Part shown: in pieces, positions 37,495 through 46,637 of the stretch | Layout: each line of letters begins with the position of its first letter | Numbering within the stretch: position 1 is the stretch's first letter | Source: Empedobacter brevis NBRC 14943 = ATCC 43319 | GTDB taxonomy: Bacteria; Bacteroidota; Bacteroidia; Flavobacteriales; Weeksellaceae | Length of the DNA stretch: 64,000 bases | Assembly (NCBI RefSeq): GCF_000382425.1 | Contig: NZ_KB908292.1 | Coordinates: 62,001 to 126,000, forward strand | Reading direction: 5' to 3' | The notes under the pieces: model-generated | What the model was told of the DNA's origin: nothing | Seen by the model: the letters and a program-made list of their open reading frames with translations, nothing else | Databases searched by the model: none | Program-made: the position numbers and the translations under genes

Positions 37495-38406
37495 TTACTT
37501 CAATTTATAATACATCATACTTAATGGGTAAAGTATCACTGATAATAATTTGAAATGATTCAATCCTTTATTTATTTCAAAAAGACTTTTATCATTAAAC
37601 ATAGAATACACTTGATACCCAACTAAGTTACGAATCAAAGTTTTCGGATAGCCAAAAAGTTTTGTTCCATAAGAATTTAGAAATGAACGATAACCTTCCA
37701 TTAATCCAAAAGTGTTTTTTCCACTCCAACGTGTATTCGAAACAGAGTTTTCATCCGATTCATCTAAATGATAGTTACGAACAACTTTATTAACAAATCT
37801 AGTTTTCATTCCATTAGCATCATAAGTATTAAAAAATACCGATTGCGGAATATATCCTTTGTGCTTAAAAGATGAATAATCAAAGTTTTTCAACAATTGT
37901 TGATAAGTCTTTGTTATAAAGATTCCAAACTTATCTCCACGTACTTTATACTTATAGCGCATATCGAAAATAGAGCCATCAAAACCATTGTTCGGGTATT
38001 GATTTCCAACAATTTTTCCATCTGTATATTGTGACAATCCCATCACAGAAATATATTCATACTGATTTTCGATTTGTTCAACCTCATCAAATAAAACTTG
38101 TAACGAATTGTATGGATATGAATCATCCGAATCTACAATCATAAAATATTTTGAAGCCACTTTTTTTATACCTTCAAAGACCGTGATAAATTTATGTTGA
38201 TTTTTATTCCAGAAATACTCAATATCCATTAAACCTTCTGATTTAAAGTTTTCAACAATTTCTTTTGTATTATCAGTAGAACCATCATCCATAATCATCC
38301 ATTTAAAATTCTTAAATGTTTGATTTTTCAACGAATCATATACTCTCGTTAAGGTATGCGCACGGTTATACGAAGGTGTAACAATTGTGATTTTAACCTC
38401 GTTCAT
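37495..38406 (-). CDS. Family 2 glycosyltransferase
   Basis: This GT2 enzyme has KITIVTPSYNRAHTLTRVYD, MDDGSTDNTKEI and MIVDSDDSYP. The open frame reaches back to 38475, but the conserved domain starts at MNEVKITIVTPSYN (ATG at 38406), which leaves only a 14-base overlap with the upstream GT4 gene. The 23 extra residues (MMSKRFIVKFLKF...) would overlap it by 83 bases. The start at 38406 is preferred, giving 303 residues. Donor and acceptor are unknown. Confidence 0.88.
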   Translation of the reverse strand: MNEVKITIVTPSYNRAHTLTRVYDSLKNQTFKNFKWMIMDDGSTDNTKEIVENFKSEGLMDIEYFWNKNQHKFITVFEGIKKVASKYFMIVDSDDSYPYNSLQVLFDEVEQIENQYEYISVMGLSQYTDGKIVGNQYPNNGFDGSIFDMRYKYKVRGDKFGIFITKTYQQLLKNFDYSSFKHKGYIPQSVFFNTYDANGMKTRFVNKVVRNYHLDESDENSVSNTRWSGKNTFGLMEGYRSFLNSYGTKLFGYPKTLIRNLVGYQVYSMFNDKSLFEINKGLNHFKLLSVILYPLSMMYYKLK

Positions 38407-39577
38407 TTTCAAGTTTGATTTGATATTGTTGTTCAAAAACTTCAGAAACTTTACGATAAATCTTTTGCTCATCAAATTTTTGATACGCTGTTGCTGTACC
38501 TTCTGTGATTTTTTGGATCAAATCCTGATCTGTCATAAAAGATTTCATTGCATCGTACATTTCTTGTTCATCATAGTTGATCAATACACCATCAACTCCA
38601 TCCTCAATCATTTCAGCTATCCCGCCTACATTTGTCGAAATAATTGGTTTTTGCATACACATTACTTCTCCTATCACAAGTGGATAAGATTCTGATTGTG
38701 TTGGTAAAATAAAATAATCTGATGCCTTAATGTAAGGATAAGGATTGGTTTGAGAATCCAACAGCAAAAATGAATCTTCAACATTCAATTCTTTGCGTTG
38801 ACTCATCAAATTTTCCATTTCATTCCCTCCGCCTATCACTGCAATAATGTGTTTAAAACCATCGTCTAACAATTGTTTATGCACTTTCATTAAGGTATGG
38901 TAACCTTTGCGCGAATGCAAACGCCCCATCGAAGAAAAGACAGGAAAATCAGTTTTATAAGAATATTCGAAAAGATCTGCTTTATTCAGTACTTCGTCTA
39001 CTTTTATCACATTATAAATCACTGTCGATTTGGGATAGGTGACTTGGTACAGATCATCAATCACCTGACGTGTTTGTTTTGAGCCAAAAATCATGAAATC
39101 AAAACGTTTCATTTTTTCAATCCTACTCAAAACACGTTGTTTATCCTTGTCATAACCAACATCGGTATGAAACCAGCCTATTTTACGTGAAGATTTATCA
39201 GGTGAATTAAGCACCATATCAAATTCTGCATAACCAGGAGAAACTTCAATATCATATTTTTCCGGAACTTTCAATTGATATAAAATAGAAGGAAATTGAT
39301 TATAAACTTCTAATTTAAGCCTTCTCCAAACCAATTGTATTTTTTGAATAAACGGATTAGAACTCATCTGTTCTTTTCCATTTTCTACTACAATTAACTT
39401 TATATCAGCTGGGATATCTTTTATCAATTCTCCTTGATACAAATTAAGCATCAACGTGAAATCGAATTTATCTTTGGGCAAGTTTCGTAATAAGTCTAAA
39501 ACTACTCTCGGCACTCCGCCCATTTCTAGCGAACGAAGCCTAAAAAGTACTTTTATTTTTTTAGGTTGATTAGACAT
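38393..39577 (-). CDS. Family 4 glycosyltransferase
   Basis: This 394-residue GT-B enzyme has the start MSNQPKKIKVLFRLRSLEMG, GGVPRVVLDLL and the donor region LPTQSESYPLVIGEVMCMQK, in which the usual second Glu of the EX7E motif is kept (E..PLVIGE). It resembles the GT4 at 29803, including the NSPDKSSRKIGW/NSPNKSSKKIVW segment, so both belong to one subfamily. It is the first gene of the minus-strand group, with a TATTTTTG box 17 bases upstream. Confidence 0.9.
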   Translation of the reverse strand: MSNQPKKIKVLFRLRSLEMGGVPRVVLDLLRNLPKDKFDFTLMLNLYQGELIKDIPADIKLIVVENGKEQMSSNPFIQKIQLVWRRLKLEVYNQFPSILYQLKVPEKYDIEVSPGYAEFDMVLNSPDKSSRKIGWFHTDVGYDKDKQRVLSRIEKMKRFDFMIFGSKQTRQVIDDLYQVTYPKSTVIYNVIKVDEVLNKADLFEYSYKTDFPVFSSMGRLHSRKGYHTLMKVHKQLLDDGFKHIIAVIGGGNEMENLMSQRKELNVEDSFLLLDSQTNPYPYIKASDYFILPTQSESYPLVIGEVMCMQKPIISTNVGGIAEMIEDGVDGVLINYDEQEMYDAMKSFMTDQDLIQKITEGTATAYQKFDEQKIYRKVSEVFEQQYQIKLENERG

Positions 39578-39594
39578 TTGGTTAGTTTAATGGA

Positions 39595-39602
39595 CAAAAA
39601 TA
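39595..39602 (-). promoter_or_regulatory. -7 element (TATTTTTG) of the GT4 gene at 38393
   Basis: On the minus strand TATTTTTG matches the consensus, 17 bases before the ATG at 39577. It is back to back with the plus-strand box at 39659. Confidence 0.5.
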
Positions 39603-39658
39603 CAACATTGAGTTTGAATTGAATAATACAACAATCTAAAAACTCTTGAAATAATTCT

Positions 39659-39666
39659 TAATTTTG
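39659..39666 (+). promoter_or_regulatory. -7 element (TAATTTTG) of the Smr gene
   Basis: TAATTTTG lies 16 bases before the ATG at 39683 and matches the consensus. Confidence 0.5.
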
Positions 39667-39682
39667 CTGAAAAAATCAGAAA

Positions 39683-40198
39683 ATGTTCAAAATTGGAACA
39701 AAAGTTAAAGTAATAGATGATAACATTTCCGGAACAATTACCAAGATAAAAGGTGATTTTGTCTACTTTAACGACGAATTTGGTTTTGAATATGAATATT
39801 ATCAAGACGAAATCATCAAAGACATCGAAATTGATTATGAAGAATACCGTGACGAGGAAATCAAAGAATTTCCGAAGCCAAAATTCAAAACTTTTCGCAA
39901 GTCTCATCGTCATCCATATGTAACGAGAGAGGTTGATCTACACATTGAAAATTTAGTAGAGAATTGGAGAGAGCTGGATAGTAACGAAATTATACAAACC
40001 CAATTGGATGTCGCACGTAGTGAAGTAGAACGTGCTATGTTTGAAAGTCAAATCCGCTTGATTTTAATTCATGGGTATGGAAAAGGAATTCTAAAAAAAG
40101 AAATTACAGAACTACTTTATCGTTATACCAATATAGAATTCTATGACGCCTCATTCAAAGAATATCACGGAGACGCCATAGAAGTTAAATTTATTTAA
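39683..40198 (+). CDS. Smr/MutS2-type domain protein
   Basis: This 171-residue protein has an N-terminal small beta-barrel-like segment (FKIGTKVKVIDDNISGTITK), an acidic linker and a C-terminal Smr domain with VDLHIENL and the nuclease-type motif LILIHGYGKGILKKEI. Smr domains cleave or nick nucleic acids in MutS2 and in ribosome-rescue nucleases. In this short form, common in Bacteroidota as a shorter relative of DUF2027 proteins, the role is unknown. It stands alone, convergent with the esterase gene. Confidence 0.85.
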   Translation: MFKIGTKVKVIDDNISGTITKIKGDFVYFNDEFGFEYEYYQDEIIKDIEIDYEEYRDEEIKEFPKPKFKTFRKSHRHPYVTREVDLHIENLVENWRELDSNEIIQTQLDVARSEVERAMFESQIRLILIHGYGKGILKKEITELLYRYTNIEFYDASFKEYHGDAIEVKFI

Positions 40199-40231
40199 TT
40201 CTTTTTTCTGAATAATAGGCAAATGATGATT

Positions 40232-40882
40232 TTAAAATCTTTTAATCCAATCCATCAAATCATAATAATTTTGAGGAGCAATTCCGTGTCCGCTTCTGTA
40301 TTCACGGTATTCGGATTTAATGTTCAGCGAATTTAAAAATTCTTCTCCTGTCCGTCCCATTTCTATTGGTAATACTACATCTTCAACTCCGTGCGAAACA
40401 AAGAAATTTAAATTTGAAAAATCTTTCTTTTGGTCGAAATCTCCAATAATCTTAGGTTCAGGATAGCCACTTAAAATTGCTACATTTTTAATTTTATCAG
40501 GATAATTTAATGCAATTGCATAACTTAAAATAGCTCCTTGACTAAATCCCATCAATGTCACATTCTCGCTATCTAAATTCTCTTTTGATACGATGGCATC
40601 AATAAACTCAACTAGTTTGTTACGAGATTGTACAGCTTGTGCTTCATCCATCCATTTTTCGTTATTCACGAAATTGATATCGTACCATGCATATCCTCCA
40701 TACATAATATCATATACCGCACGCACACTTACAATATGCGCATTTTGTGGCAAATCCTGTGCAAACGAAAACAAATCGTCTTCATTGCTTCCGTAACCGT
40801 GAATCAAAACAAAAAGTGGTGTTTTGTCAGCCATAACAACAGGTAAGCGTTCGATGTATTTTATTCCGTTTAATTCTTTCAT
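40232..40882 (-). CDS. Alpha/beta hydrolase, phospholipase/carboxylesterase family
   Basis: This 216-residue hydrolase has the oxyanion region LIHGYGSNEDDLFSFAQDLP, the nucleophile elbow LMGFSQGAIL (Ser near residue 115), an Asp in GVEDVVLP and the catalytic His in YRSGHGIAPQ, which complete the triad. There is no signal peptide, so it is probably cytoplasmic. It resembles YpfH/EstB-type esterases. The substrate is unknown. Confidence 0.9.
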   Translation of the reverse strand: MKELNGIKYIERLPVVMADKTPLFVLIHGYGSNEDDLFSFAQDLPQNAHIVSVRAVYDIMYGGYAWYDINFVNNEKWMDEAQAVQSRNKLVEFIDAIVSKENLDSENVTLMGFSQGAILSYAIALNYPDKIKNVAILSGYPEPKIIGDFDQKKDFSNLNFFVSHGVEDVVLPIEMGRTGEEFLNSLNIKSEYREYRSGHGIAPQNYYDLMDWIKRF

Positions 40883-40922
40883 TTTTATTTATTTTTAGCG
40901 AATTTAATTCTAATTTGTAAAT

Positions 40923-40957
40923 AAAAAAACGGTATTCAGTTGAACTAAATACCGTTT
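40923..40957 (-). terminator. Terminator of the NUMOD4 protein gene
   Basis: A 10-bp stem (40927-40936 with 40948-40957; AAACGGTATT/AATACCGTTT) is followed on the minus strand by a T run. It lies 40 bases after the stop of the gene at 40998. Confidence 0.7.
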
Positions 40958-40997
40958 CTTCACTACGAACTTGCAAATTTATTTGTAATTCTATTTT

Positions 40998-41582
40998 TTA
41001 GATTTTTATATGTCCCCAGTTTTCTCCCGATTTTATCCGGTACAATTGCATTTCACTAATTCCAAATTGCTTGGCAATAATTCGTAATCTCGTTTTACGA
41101 TTAGGATTGGCAAGAATTTTTTTAATGCGAATCACATCAGTCGTTGTCAGTTTGCTTCCATCCATTTTTTGACGTGTTCTTTTCGATTTTTCTACTCCCA
41201 TATGATACAATGGACTATTCATAAAATGATCTCTGAATTCATCTTTTGTTGCCCATTTTAGATTCGTACAGATATCATTGTTTTTGACAAAATCAAGATG
41301 TAATAAATAGATTTGATCTTTTAATGGTTTTGGAAGAAATTTTTCAGCCACTAAATGATAAATCAAATGCTGAGCGTATCTTTTTTTTCCGGCTTCATCT
41401 TTATAACTATAACGGAAAATTCTATACCCATTAATGTAACTTCCTTTCAATACCCGGCCATCTGTTTCTATATCTTCCTGATAACTCACCAAACGTCCAA
41501 AATTTGAAATGGCATAGTAATTTCTCAAAGTACTTTCCAATTCTACTTCTTTAAATTCTTCTCCTACAAGTATCTTTACCAT
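40998..41582 (-). CDS. NUMOD4-HNH-like nuclease protein
   Basis: The protein begins with a NUMOD4-type segment (FKEVELESTLRNYYAISNFG, then GYINGYRIF-like repeats) and continues with an HNH-like block (QHLIYHLVAEKFLPKP, LLHLDFVKNNDICTNLKWAT). A C-terminal helix-turn-helix (RIIAKQFGISEMQLYRIKSG) follows. These modules are known from free-standing and intron-encoded homing endonucleases. The frame is open back to 41669, but a weak TACTTTAG box at 41651-41658 and the domain boundary favour ATG 41582 (194 residues). There is no intron or inserted gene around it, so its target is unknown. Confidence 0.75.
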   Translation of the reverse strand: MVKILVGEEFKEVELESTLRNYYAISNFGRLVSYQEDIETDGRVLKGSYINGYRIFRYSYKDEAGKKRYAQHLIYHLVAEKFLPKPLKDQIYLLHLDFVKNNDICTNLKWATKDEFRDHFMNSPLYHMGVEKSKRTRQKMDGSKLTTTDVIRIKKILANPNRKTRLRIIAKQFGISEMQLYRIKSGENWGHIKI

Positions 41583-41821
41583 GTTATGTTCTATTCTTTT
41601 TTTTTTAATAAAATAATTAAATGAGGCGAGAGGTGAGATTAAGATTTTAACTAAAGTAAAGATTTTCATTCAAGTTTATCGTTAAAAAAATCTAAAATTC
41701 ATTTTTCATCCAAAATCAAACAATCAAAGGGATAAATTGTTTAGTGAACAATTGAATTTACATGATAAAAAATATAGATTTATAATCGTTCGCTTTCGAT
41801 ATAAAATTCTAATTTTACAAT

Positions 41822-42202
41822 GTGAAACAATGGGCTACAAAAATTCTGATCTTTTTGTACATAACGACTTCAACTCAATTTTGTCAGTTGTATAAGTTGC
41901 CTATATTTATTTCTCATTTTATTGAACATGATCGTGGTGGAGATTTTATTCATGAAATGGAAGCATTTTTAATTCATCATTATGGTGGTCATGAAAAAGA
42001 TGCAGATTGGGAAACCGACCAGAAATTACCTTTTATGAAAGTGGAGTTTGTACACATTGACTTCTTCTTCTCACCTATCAAATTATTTCATGCCTTACAT
42101 TTAGACAAAGAAATTTCTACAACTTCAATAAAATCTTTTGATGAAAATTTCTTATACTCTCATTATTTAAATTCGATTTGGCAACCGCCAAAACAAGCGT
42201 AA
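41822..42202 (+). CDS. Small His-rich protein next to metal efflux genes (GTG start)
   Basis: This 126-residue product has a hydrophobic N-terminus (ILIFLYITTSTQF, possible signal anchor) and clusters of His and acidic residues: HFIEHDRGGDFIHEMEAFLI and HHYGGHEKDADWE. It lies 105 bases before the CzcA-type gene and resembles a hypothetical protein found there in other flavobacteria. The only usable start is GTG at 41822 (the overlapping ATG is followed at once by a stop). A TAATTTTA sequence ends four bases before it. A metal-binding role is inferred from composition and position; no domain is recognised. Confidence 0.7.
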   Translation: MKQWATKILIFLYITTSTQFCQLYKLPIFISHFIEHDRGGDFIHEMEAFLIHHYGGHEKDADWETDQKLPFMKVEFVHIDFFFSPIKLFHALHLDKEISTTSIKSFDENFLYSHYLNSIWQPPKQA

Positions 42203-42307
42203 AATCAAAATTAATTTTTCTAATGCAACCTTGACCTAACTCAATGTTGCAAAAATTTCAGCTATTTATTCATATTTAGCTCATTTCCTAATTTATACAA
42301 TTTTACG

Positions 42308-45300
42308 ATGTTAAATAAGATTATTGATTTTTCAATCAAGAATAAATTTATCGTGGGTTTGTTTACGTTAGCTTTGTTAATATTTGGTATTTACGACGCA
42401 ACGAAATTACCCATTGATGCACAACCTGATATCACCTCGAATCAGGTTCAAATTATCACTGTAGCTCCCTCTTTCAGCGCGGAAGACATTGAACGCTTGG
42501 TTACTTTTCCTATTGAACAAGCCAACTCCAATATTGGAGGAATTACAGAAATCCGAAGCTTTTCCCGCTTCGGGTTATCACTGGTTACAATCGTTTTTGA
42601 TGACGAAACGGATGTGTATTGGGCACGTCAACAAGTAAGCGAACGATTGTTACAAGTTCAGAACGAAATTCCGGAAGGGATTGGAGAACCTCAACTAGGA
42701 CCTATTTCAACAGGTTTAGGCGAAATTTATCAGTACGTTGTCCGTCCTGCTGAAGGATATGAAGACCAGTATGACGAAACAGAATTAAGAACAATTCAGG
42801 ATTGGATTGTAAGACGTCAGCTTCTGGGAGTTCCCGGAGTGGCAGATGTAAGTAGTTTCGGTGGAAAATTAAAACAATATGAAATCGCCATAGACCCTCA
42901 ACGTCTCCAATCCTTTAATCTTACGATTAACGATTTGTTTGACGCTTTAAGTGAAAACAATCAAAATACTGGAGGCGCATATATTGAAAAAGGTCCTACT
43001 TCATTATTCATTCGTTCAGAAGGCTTAATTGGAAAAATTGAAGACATTGAAAACATCTTGGTAAAACGTTCTCAAAGCGGCACACCTATTTTACTAAAAG
43101 ACGTTGCGGAAGTTAAAACCGGTTTCGCTACACGATACGGCGCAATGACTTATAATGATTCCGGTGAGGTTTCCGGTGCAATTGTCATGATGCTAAAAGG
43201 AGCCAATAGCAACGAAGTGGTTAAAAATGTACAACAACGTATCGAAGAAATAAAAAAAACATTACCCGAAGGTATCGTAATTGAACCTTTTTTAGACCGA
43301 AAAAAAATGGTGGACAACACTATTCGTACGGTTGAAACAAACTTAATTGAAGGCGCATTAATTGTTGTATTCATCCTCGTCCTTTTTTTAGGAAATCTAC
43401 GCGCAGGTTTCATTGTTGCTTCTGTCATTCCTTTATCTTTACTATTTGCCATCATTATGATGAATGTTTTTGGCGTTGGTGGAAACTTAATGAGTTTAGG
43501 TGCTTTAGATTTTGGCCTTATTGTAGACGGAGCAGTTATCATTGTAGAAGCTGCAATGCATCAATTGGCACACAGTAAAAAGTTTGGTTTAAATCTGAAA
43601 TTATCTCAATCTGAAATGGATCAAACAGTTGGTTCTTCAGCAAAGAAGATGGTCAACTCAGCTGTATTCGGACAAATTATTATTCTAATTGTGTATCTTC
43701 CTATTTTCACATTACAAGGAATAGAAGGTAAAATGTTCAAGCCAATGGCTCAAACTGTTGCGTTTGCATTAATCGGGGCATTTATTCTATCGCTGACTTA
43801 TATTCCTATGATGACCAGTTTATTTTTAAGTAAACAGAAGAAAATTAAGCCTAACTTTTCAGATCGGATAATGGCTAAAGTTGAAGTTTTTCATCAGAAA
43901 TATTTAATCAAAACCTTAAGAATTCGTCAACTAATTTTAGCTATTGTCATTTTTCTTTTTGCTATTTCTGTCTTTGTCATGTCACGTCTAGGTGGAGAAT
44001 TCATTCCTGCTTTGGAAGAAGGTGATTTCGCTGTAGAAGCACGTATCTTACCTGGAAGCAATATCACCACAACCATAGAATATACAACCAAAGCTGCTAA
44101 AATTTTGAAGGAACGTTTTCCCGAAGTGGAAATGGTCGTCACTAAAATTGGAAGTGGGGAAATTCCAACAGAACCGATGCCTATGGACGCCGGTGATATG
44201 ATTATCGTTTTAAAACCTAAAAAAGAATGGACATCTGCCAAAACATTTCCTGAATTATCGGATAAAATGAGTAAGGCATTAGAAGAAATTCCCGGTCTTT
44301 CCACCGGTTTTCAATTCCCTGTTCAAATGCGTTTCAACGAATTAATGACAGGAGCCAGACAGGATGTGGTTGTCAAAATATTTGGAGAAAACCTAGATAG
44401 TTTAGCCGTTAATGCAGATAAATTAGGTAAAATCATTACGACTGTAAAAGGTGCTCAGGATTTATATATTGAACCGATCAATGGAATTCCACAGGTTGTC
44501 ATCGAATTTAATCGTGCATTATTGGCTCAATACGGACTCAGTATTGGTGAAGCTAATCGCATTATCAATATGGCTTTTGCCGGACAATCTACAGGAATGG
44601 TGTTCGAAGGTGAAAAACGATTCGATTTAGTTGTGCGTTTAACCGCTGAAAAACGTGCCAACATAGAAGATATTCGAAATCTTCTTATTCCTACAGCTTC
44701 CGGAATTCAAATTCCATTGAGTCAATTAGCTAAAGTTGATTATAAAAATACGCCTAATCAAATTCAACGTGAGGACACCAAGCGTCGTATTGTAGTCGGT
44801 TTTAATGTAAAAGGGCGAGATGTAGAAAGTGTCGTACAAGAATTACAACAGAAAGTTGATGCCCAAATAAAACTTCCAATAGGCTATTACACAACGTATG
44901 GAGGAGCATTTGAAAACCTGAATCATGCCAAAGCTCGTTTAGGAATTGCAGTGCCTGTCGCATTAATTTTGATTTTCGTTTTATTATTTTTTGCCTTCAA
45001 ATCAATCAAAGAAAGTTTATTGATTTACACCGCCATTCCACTTTCATCAATTGGAGGTATATTATTTTTAGCCGCTCGCGATATGCCTTTCAGTATCAGT
45101 GCCGGAGTAGGATTTATTGCTCTTTTTGGAATCGCTGTATTAAACGGAATTGTATTGATCTCAGAGTACAACCGTTTACGTGATCATGGTATCAAAAATA
45201 CAACTCGAATTGTAATTATGGGAACACGCACTCGTCTTCGTCCTGTTTTAATGACCGCTGCCGTTGCCTCTTTGGGCTTCTTACCAATGGCTCTCAGCAA

Positions 45301-46636
45301 CGGATCAGGAGCTGAAGTCCAACGTCCATTAGCAACCGTTGTAATTGGAGGTTTAATGGGCGCCACTTTCTTAACTTTATTTGTTTTACCAATTTTATAC
45401 GTTATGTTTGAACATATTCATTTTAAAAAGAAACGAGAAAAGAAAACAACACTTTCAGCTTTAGTACTTATCATCTTCACTTTAATCGGGACTTCTGTCC
45501 AAGCACAAGAACGGTTGAGTTTTGAAGAGGTTTTAAAATTAGCTGAAACAAATAATCTTGAAATTAAACAAGCTGAATTGAATACAGTTTATCATGAAAA
45601 GAATGTTTTTATGAATCGTTCTCTTTCTGCTTTGGATATTTCTGCTGAATTAGGACAAGTGAATTCCGGTGAGTTTGATAACAAATTTACCATTTCGCAA
45701 GCTTTTCAATTTCCTGTCGTTTTTAAGCGTCAAAAAGAGTTGAACGAGCAAATGATTAATGCGTCGAAAGCAAATGAAAAATTGACAAAAGTTGAAATCA
45801 AACAACGTTTAGCAAATTTGTATGTCAATATGCAAAATACAGAAGCGCAATTTGATTTATTGAAAGAGAATGAATCCATTTATCATGAATTTCTTCAAAA
45901 AGCAAATTTGCGTTTAAAGAAAGGAGAGTCCAATCGTAGTGAAATCTCGACTGCAATTATCCAATTCAAAGCAATTCAAAGTCAACTAAAATTAATTGAA
46001 GTTGAATTAGAAAATACCTCGAGGAAAATTCAGTTTTTAACAAATTCTACGGTTAAAATTTATCCAACTAAAAATAGAGTTCATTGGAATGAGGTTTCAG
46101 GTTTAAACATTTCAACTTCTCATCCATTGTTAGAATTCTCAGAAGAAAATATTCAGACTTTCACCTTAGAAAGTGAAGTTGAAAAATCAAAGAAAATTCC
46201 GGTTTTAACAGTTGGTTATTCAAATCAAAGTTTTTCCGATTTGGATCAAAATCGTTACAATTCTTTTCAAATAGGCGTTGGTTTACCTTTATTTAATAGA
46301 GGGGTCAATTCTTCTATCGAAGCTTCGAAAGTTAAAATTGATCTTGCGAGACAATCTTATGCATTACAACAATCAAAAATGCAACAAGATTTTGATGTAT
46401 TAAAAAATCAAATCAATACATACGACGAAATTATCAATGATTTTGAACAAACTCAAATTCCGGCTTCTAATGATTTACAAAAAACGATTAATCGTCAATT
46501 ATTAGAGGGAGAAATCAACTTTTTGGATTGGGTTATTTTAAACAATCAAATCATCGAAGTCAAAACATCGTTTTTAGAAGCCAAAAATTTACGTGAACAA
46601 GCATATGCTACAATAACCTATTATACAACAGAATAA
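42308..46636 (+). CDS. CzcA/CusA-type metal efflux RND pump fused to a TolC-like outer-membrane factor
   Basis: This is a 1442-residue fusion. Residues 1 to about 1040 are a heavy-metal RND transporter with 12 helices. Helix 4 carries DFGLIVDGAVIIVE, the HME1/HME2 signature (DFGxxxDGAxxxxE) linked to divalent cations such as Co, Zn, Cd or Ni rather than Cu/Ag. A basic junction (KKKREKKTT), a signal-peptide-like stretch ALVLIIFTLIGTSVQAQ (about 1050-1066) and a TolC-type coiled outer-membrane factor (SFEEVLKLAETNNLEIKQAE to the end) follow. The start gives a normal RND N-terminus. The adaptor gene starts 1 base after the stop. Confidence 0.92.
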   Translation: MLNKIIDFSIKNKFIVGLFTLALLIFGIYDATKLPIDAQPDITSNQVQIITVAPSFSAEDIERLVTFPIEQANSNIGGITEIRSFSRFGLSLVTIVFDDETDVYWARQQVSERLLQVQNEIPEGIGEPQLGPISTGLGEIYQYVVRPAEGYEDQYDETELRTIQDWIVRRQLLGVPGVADVSSFGGKLKQYEIAIDPQRLQSFNLTINDLFDALSENNQNTGGAYIEKGPTSLFIRSEGLIGKIEDIENILVKRSQSGTPILLKDVAEVKTGFATRYGAMTYNDSGEVSGAIVMMLKGANSNEVVKNVQQRIEEIKKTLPEGIVIEPFLDRKKMVDNTIRTVETNLIEGALIVVFILVLFLGNLRAGFIVASVIPLSLLFAIIMMNVFGVGGNLMSLGALDFGLIVDGAVIIVEAAMHQLAHSKKFGLNLKLSQSEMDQTVGSSAKKMVNSAVFGQIIILIVYLPIFTLQGIEGKMFKPMAQTVAFALIGAFILSLTYIPMMTSLFLSKQKKIKPNFSDRIMAKVEVFHQKYLIKTLRIRQLILAIVIFLFAISVFVMSRLGGEFIPALEEGDFAVEARILPGSNITTTIEYTTKAAKILKERFPEVEMVVTKIGSGEIPTEPMPMDAGDMIIVLKPKKEWTSAKTFPELSDKMSKALEEIPGLSTGFQFPVQMRFNELMTGARQDVVVKIFGENLDSLAVNADKLGKIITTVKGAQDLYIEPINGIPQVVIEFNRALLAQYGLSIGEANRIINMAFAGQSTGMVFEGEKRFDLVVRLTAEKRANIEDIRNLLIPTASGIQIPLSQLAKVDYKNTPNQIQREDTKRRIVVGFNVKGRDVESVVQELQQKVDAQIKLPIGYYTTYGGAFENLNHAKARLGIAVPVALILIFVLLFFAFKSIKESLLIYTAIPLSSIGGILFLAARDMPFSISAGVGFIALFGIAVLNGIVLISEYNRLRDHGIKNTTRIVIMGTRTRLRPVLMTAAVASLGFLPMALSNGSGAEVQRPLATVVIGGLMGATFLTLFVLPILYVMFEHIHFKKKREKKTTLSALVLIIFTLIGTSVQAQERLSFEEVLKLAETNNLEIKQAELNTVYHEKNVFMNRSLSALDISAELGQVNSGEFDNKFTISQAFQFPVVFKRQKELNEQMINASKANEKLTKVEIKQRLANLYVNMQNTEAQFDLLKENESIYHEFLQKANLRLKKGESNRSEISTAIIQFKAIQSQLKLIEVELENTSRKIQFLTNSTVKIYPTKNRVHWNEVSGLNISTSHPLLEFSEENIQTFTLESEVEKSKKIPVLTVGYSNQSFSDLDQNRYNSFQIGVGLPLFNRGVNSSIEASKVKIDLARQSYALQQSKMQQDFDVLKNQINTYDEIINDFEQTQIPASNDLQKTINRQLLEGEINFLDWVILNNQIIEVKTSFLEAKNLREQAYATITYYTTE

Positions 46637-46637
46637 C

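Noticed and set aside
37495-38475. GT2 start at 38475
   Set aside because: It would overlap the upstream gene by 83 bases and add 23 residues before the conserved domain; ATG 38406 is better.
43150-44304. Long antisense frames inside the RND pump gene
   Set aside because: They are shadows of the codon pattern of the pump; the products have low-complexity Ser/Thr/Ile composition.
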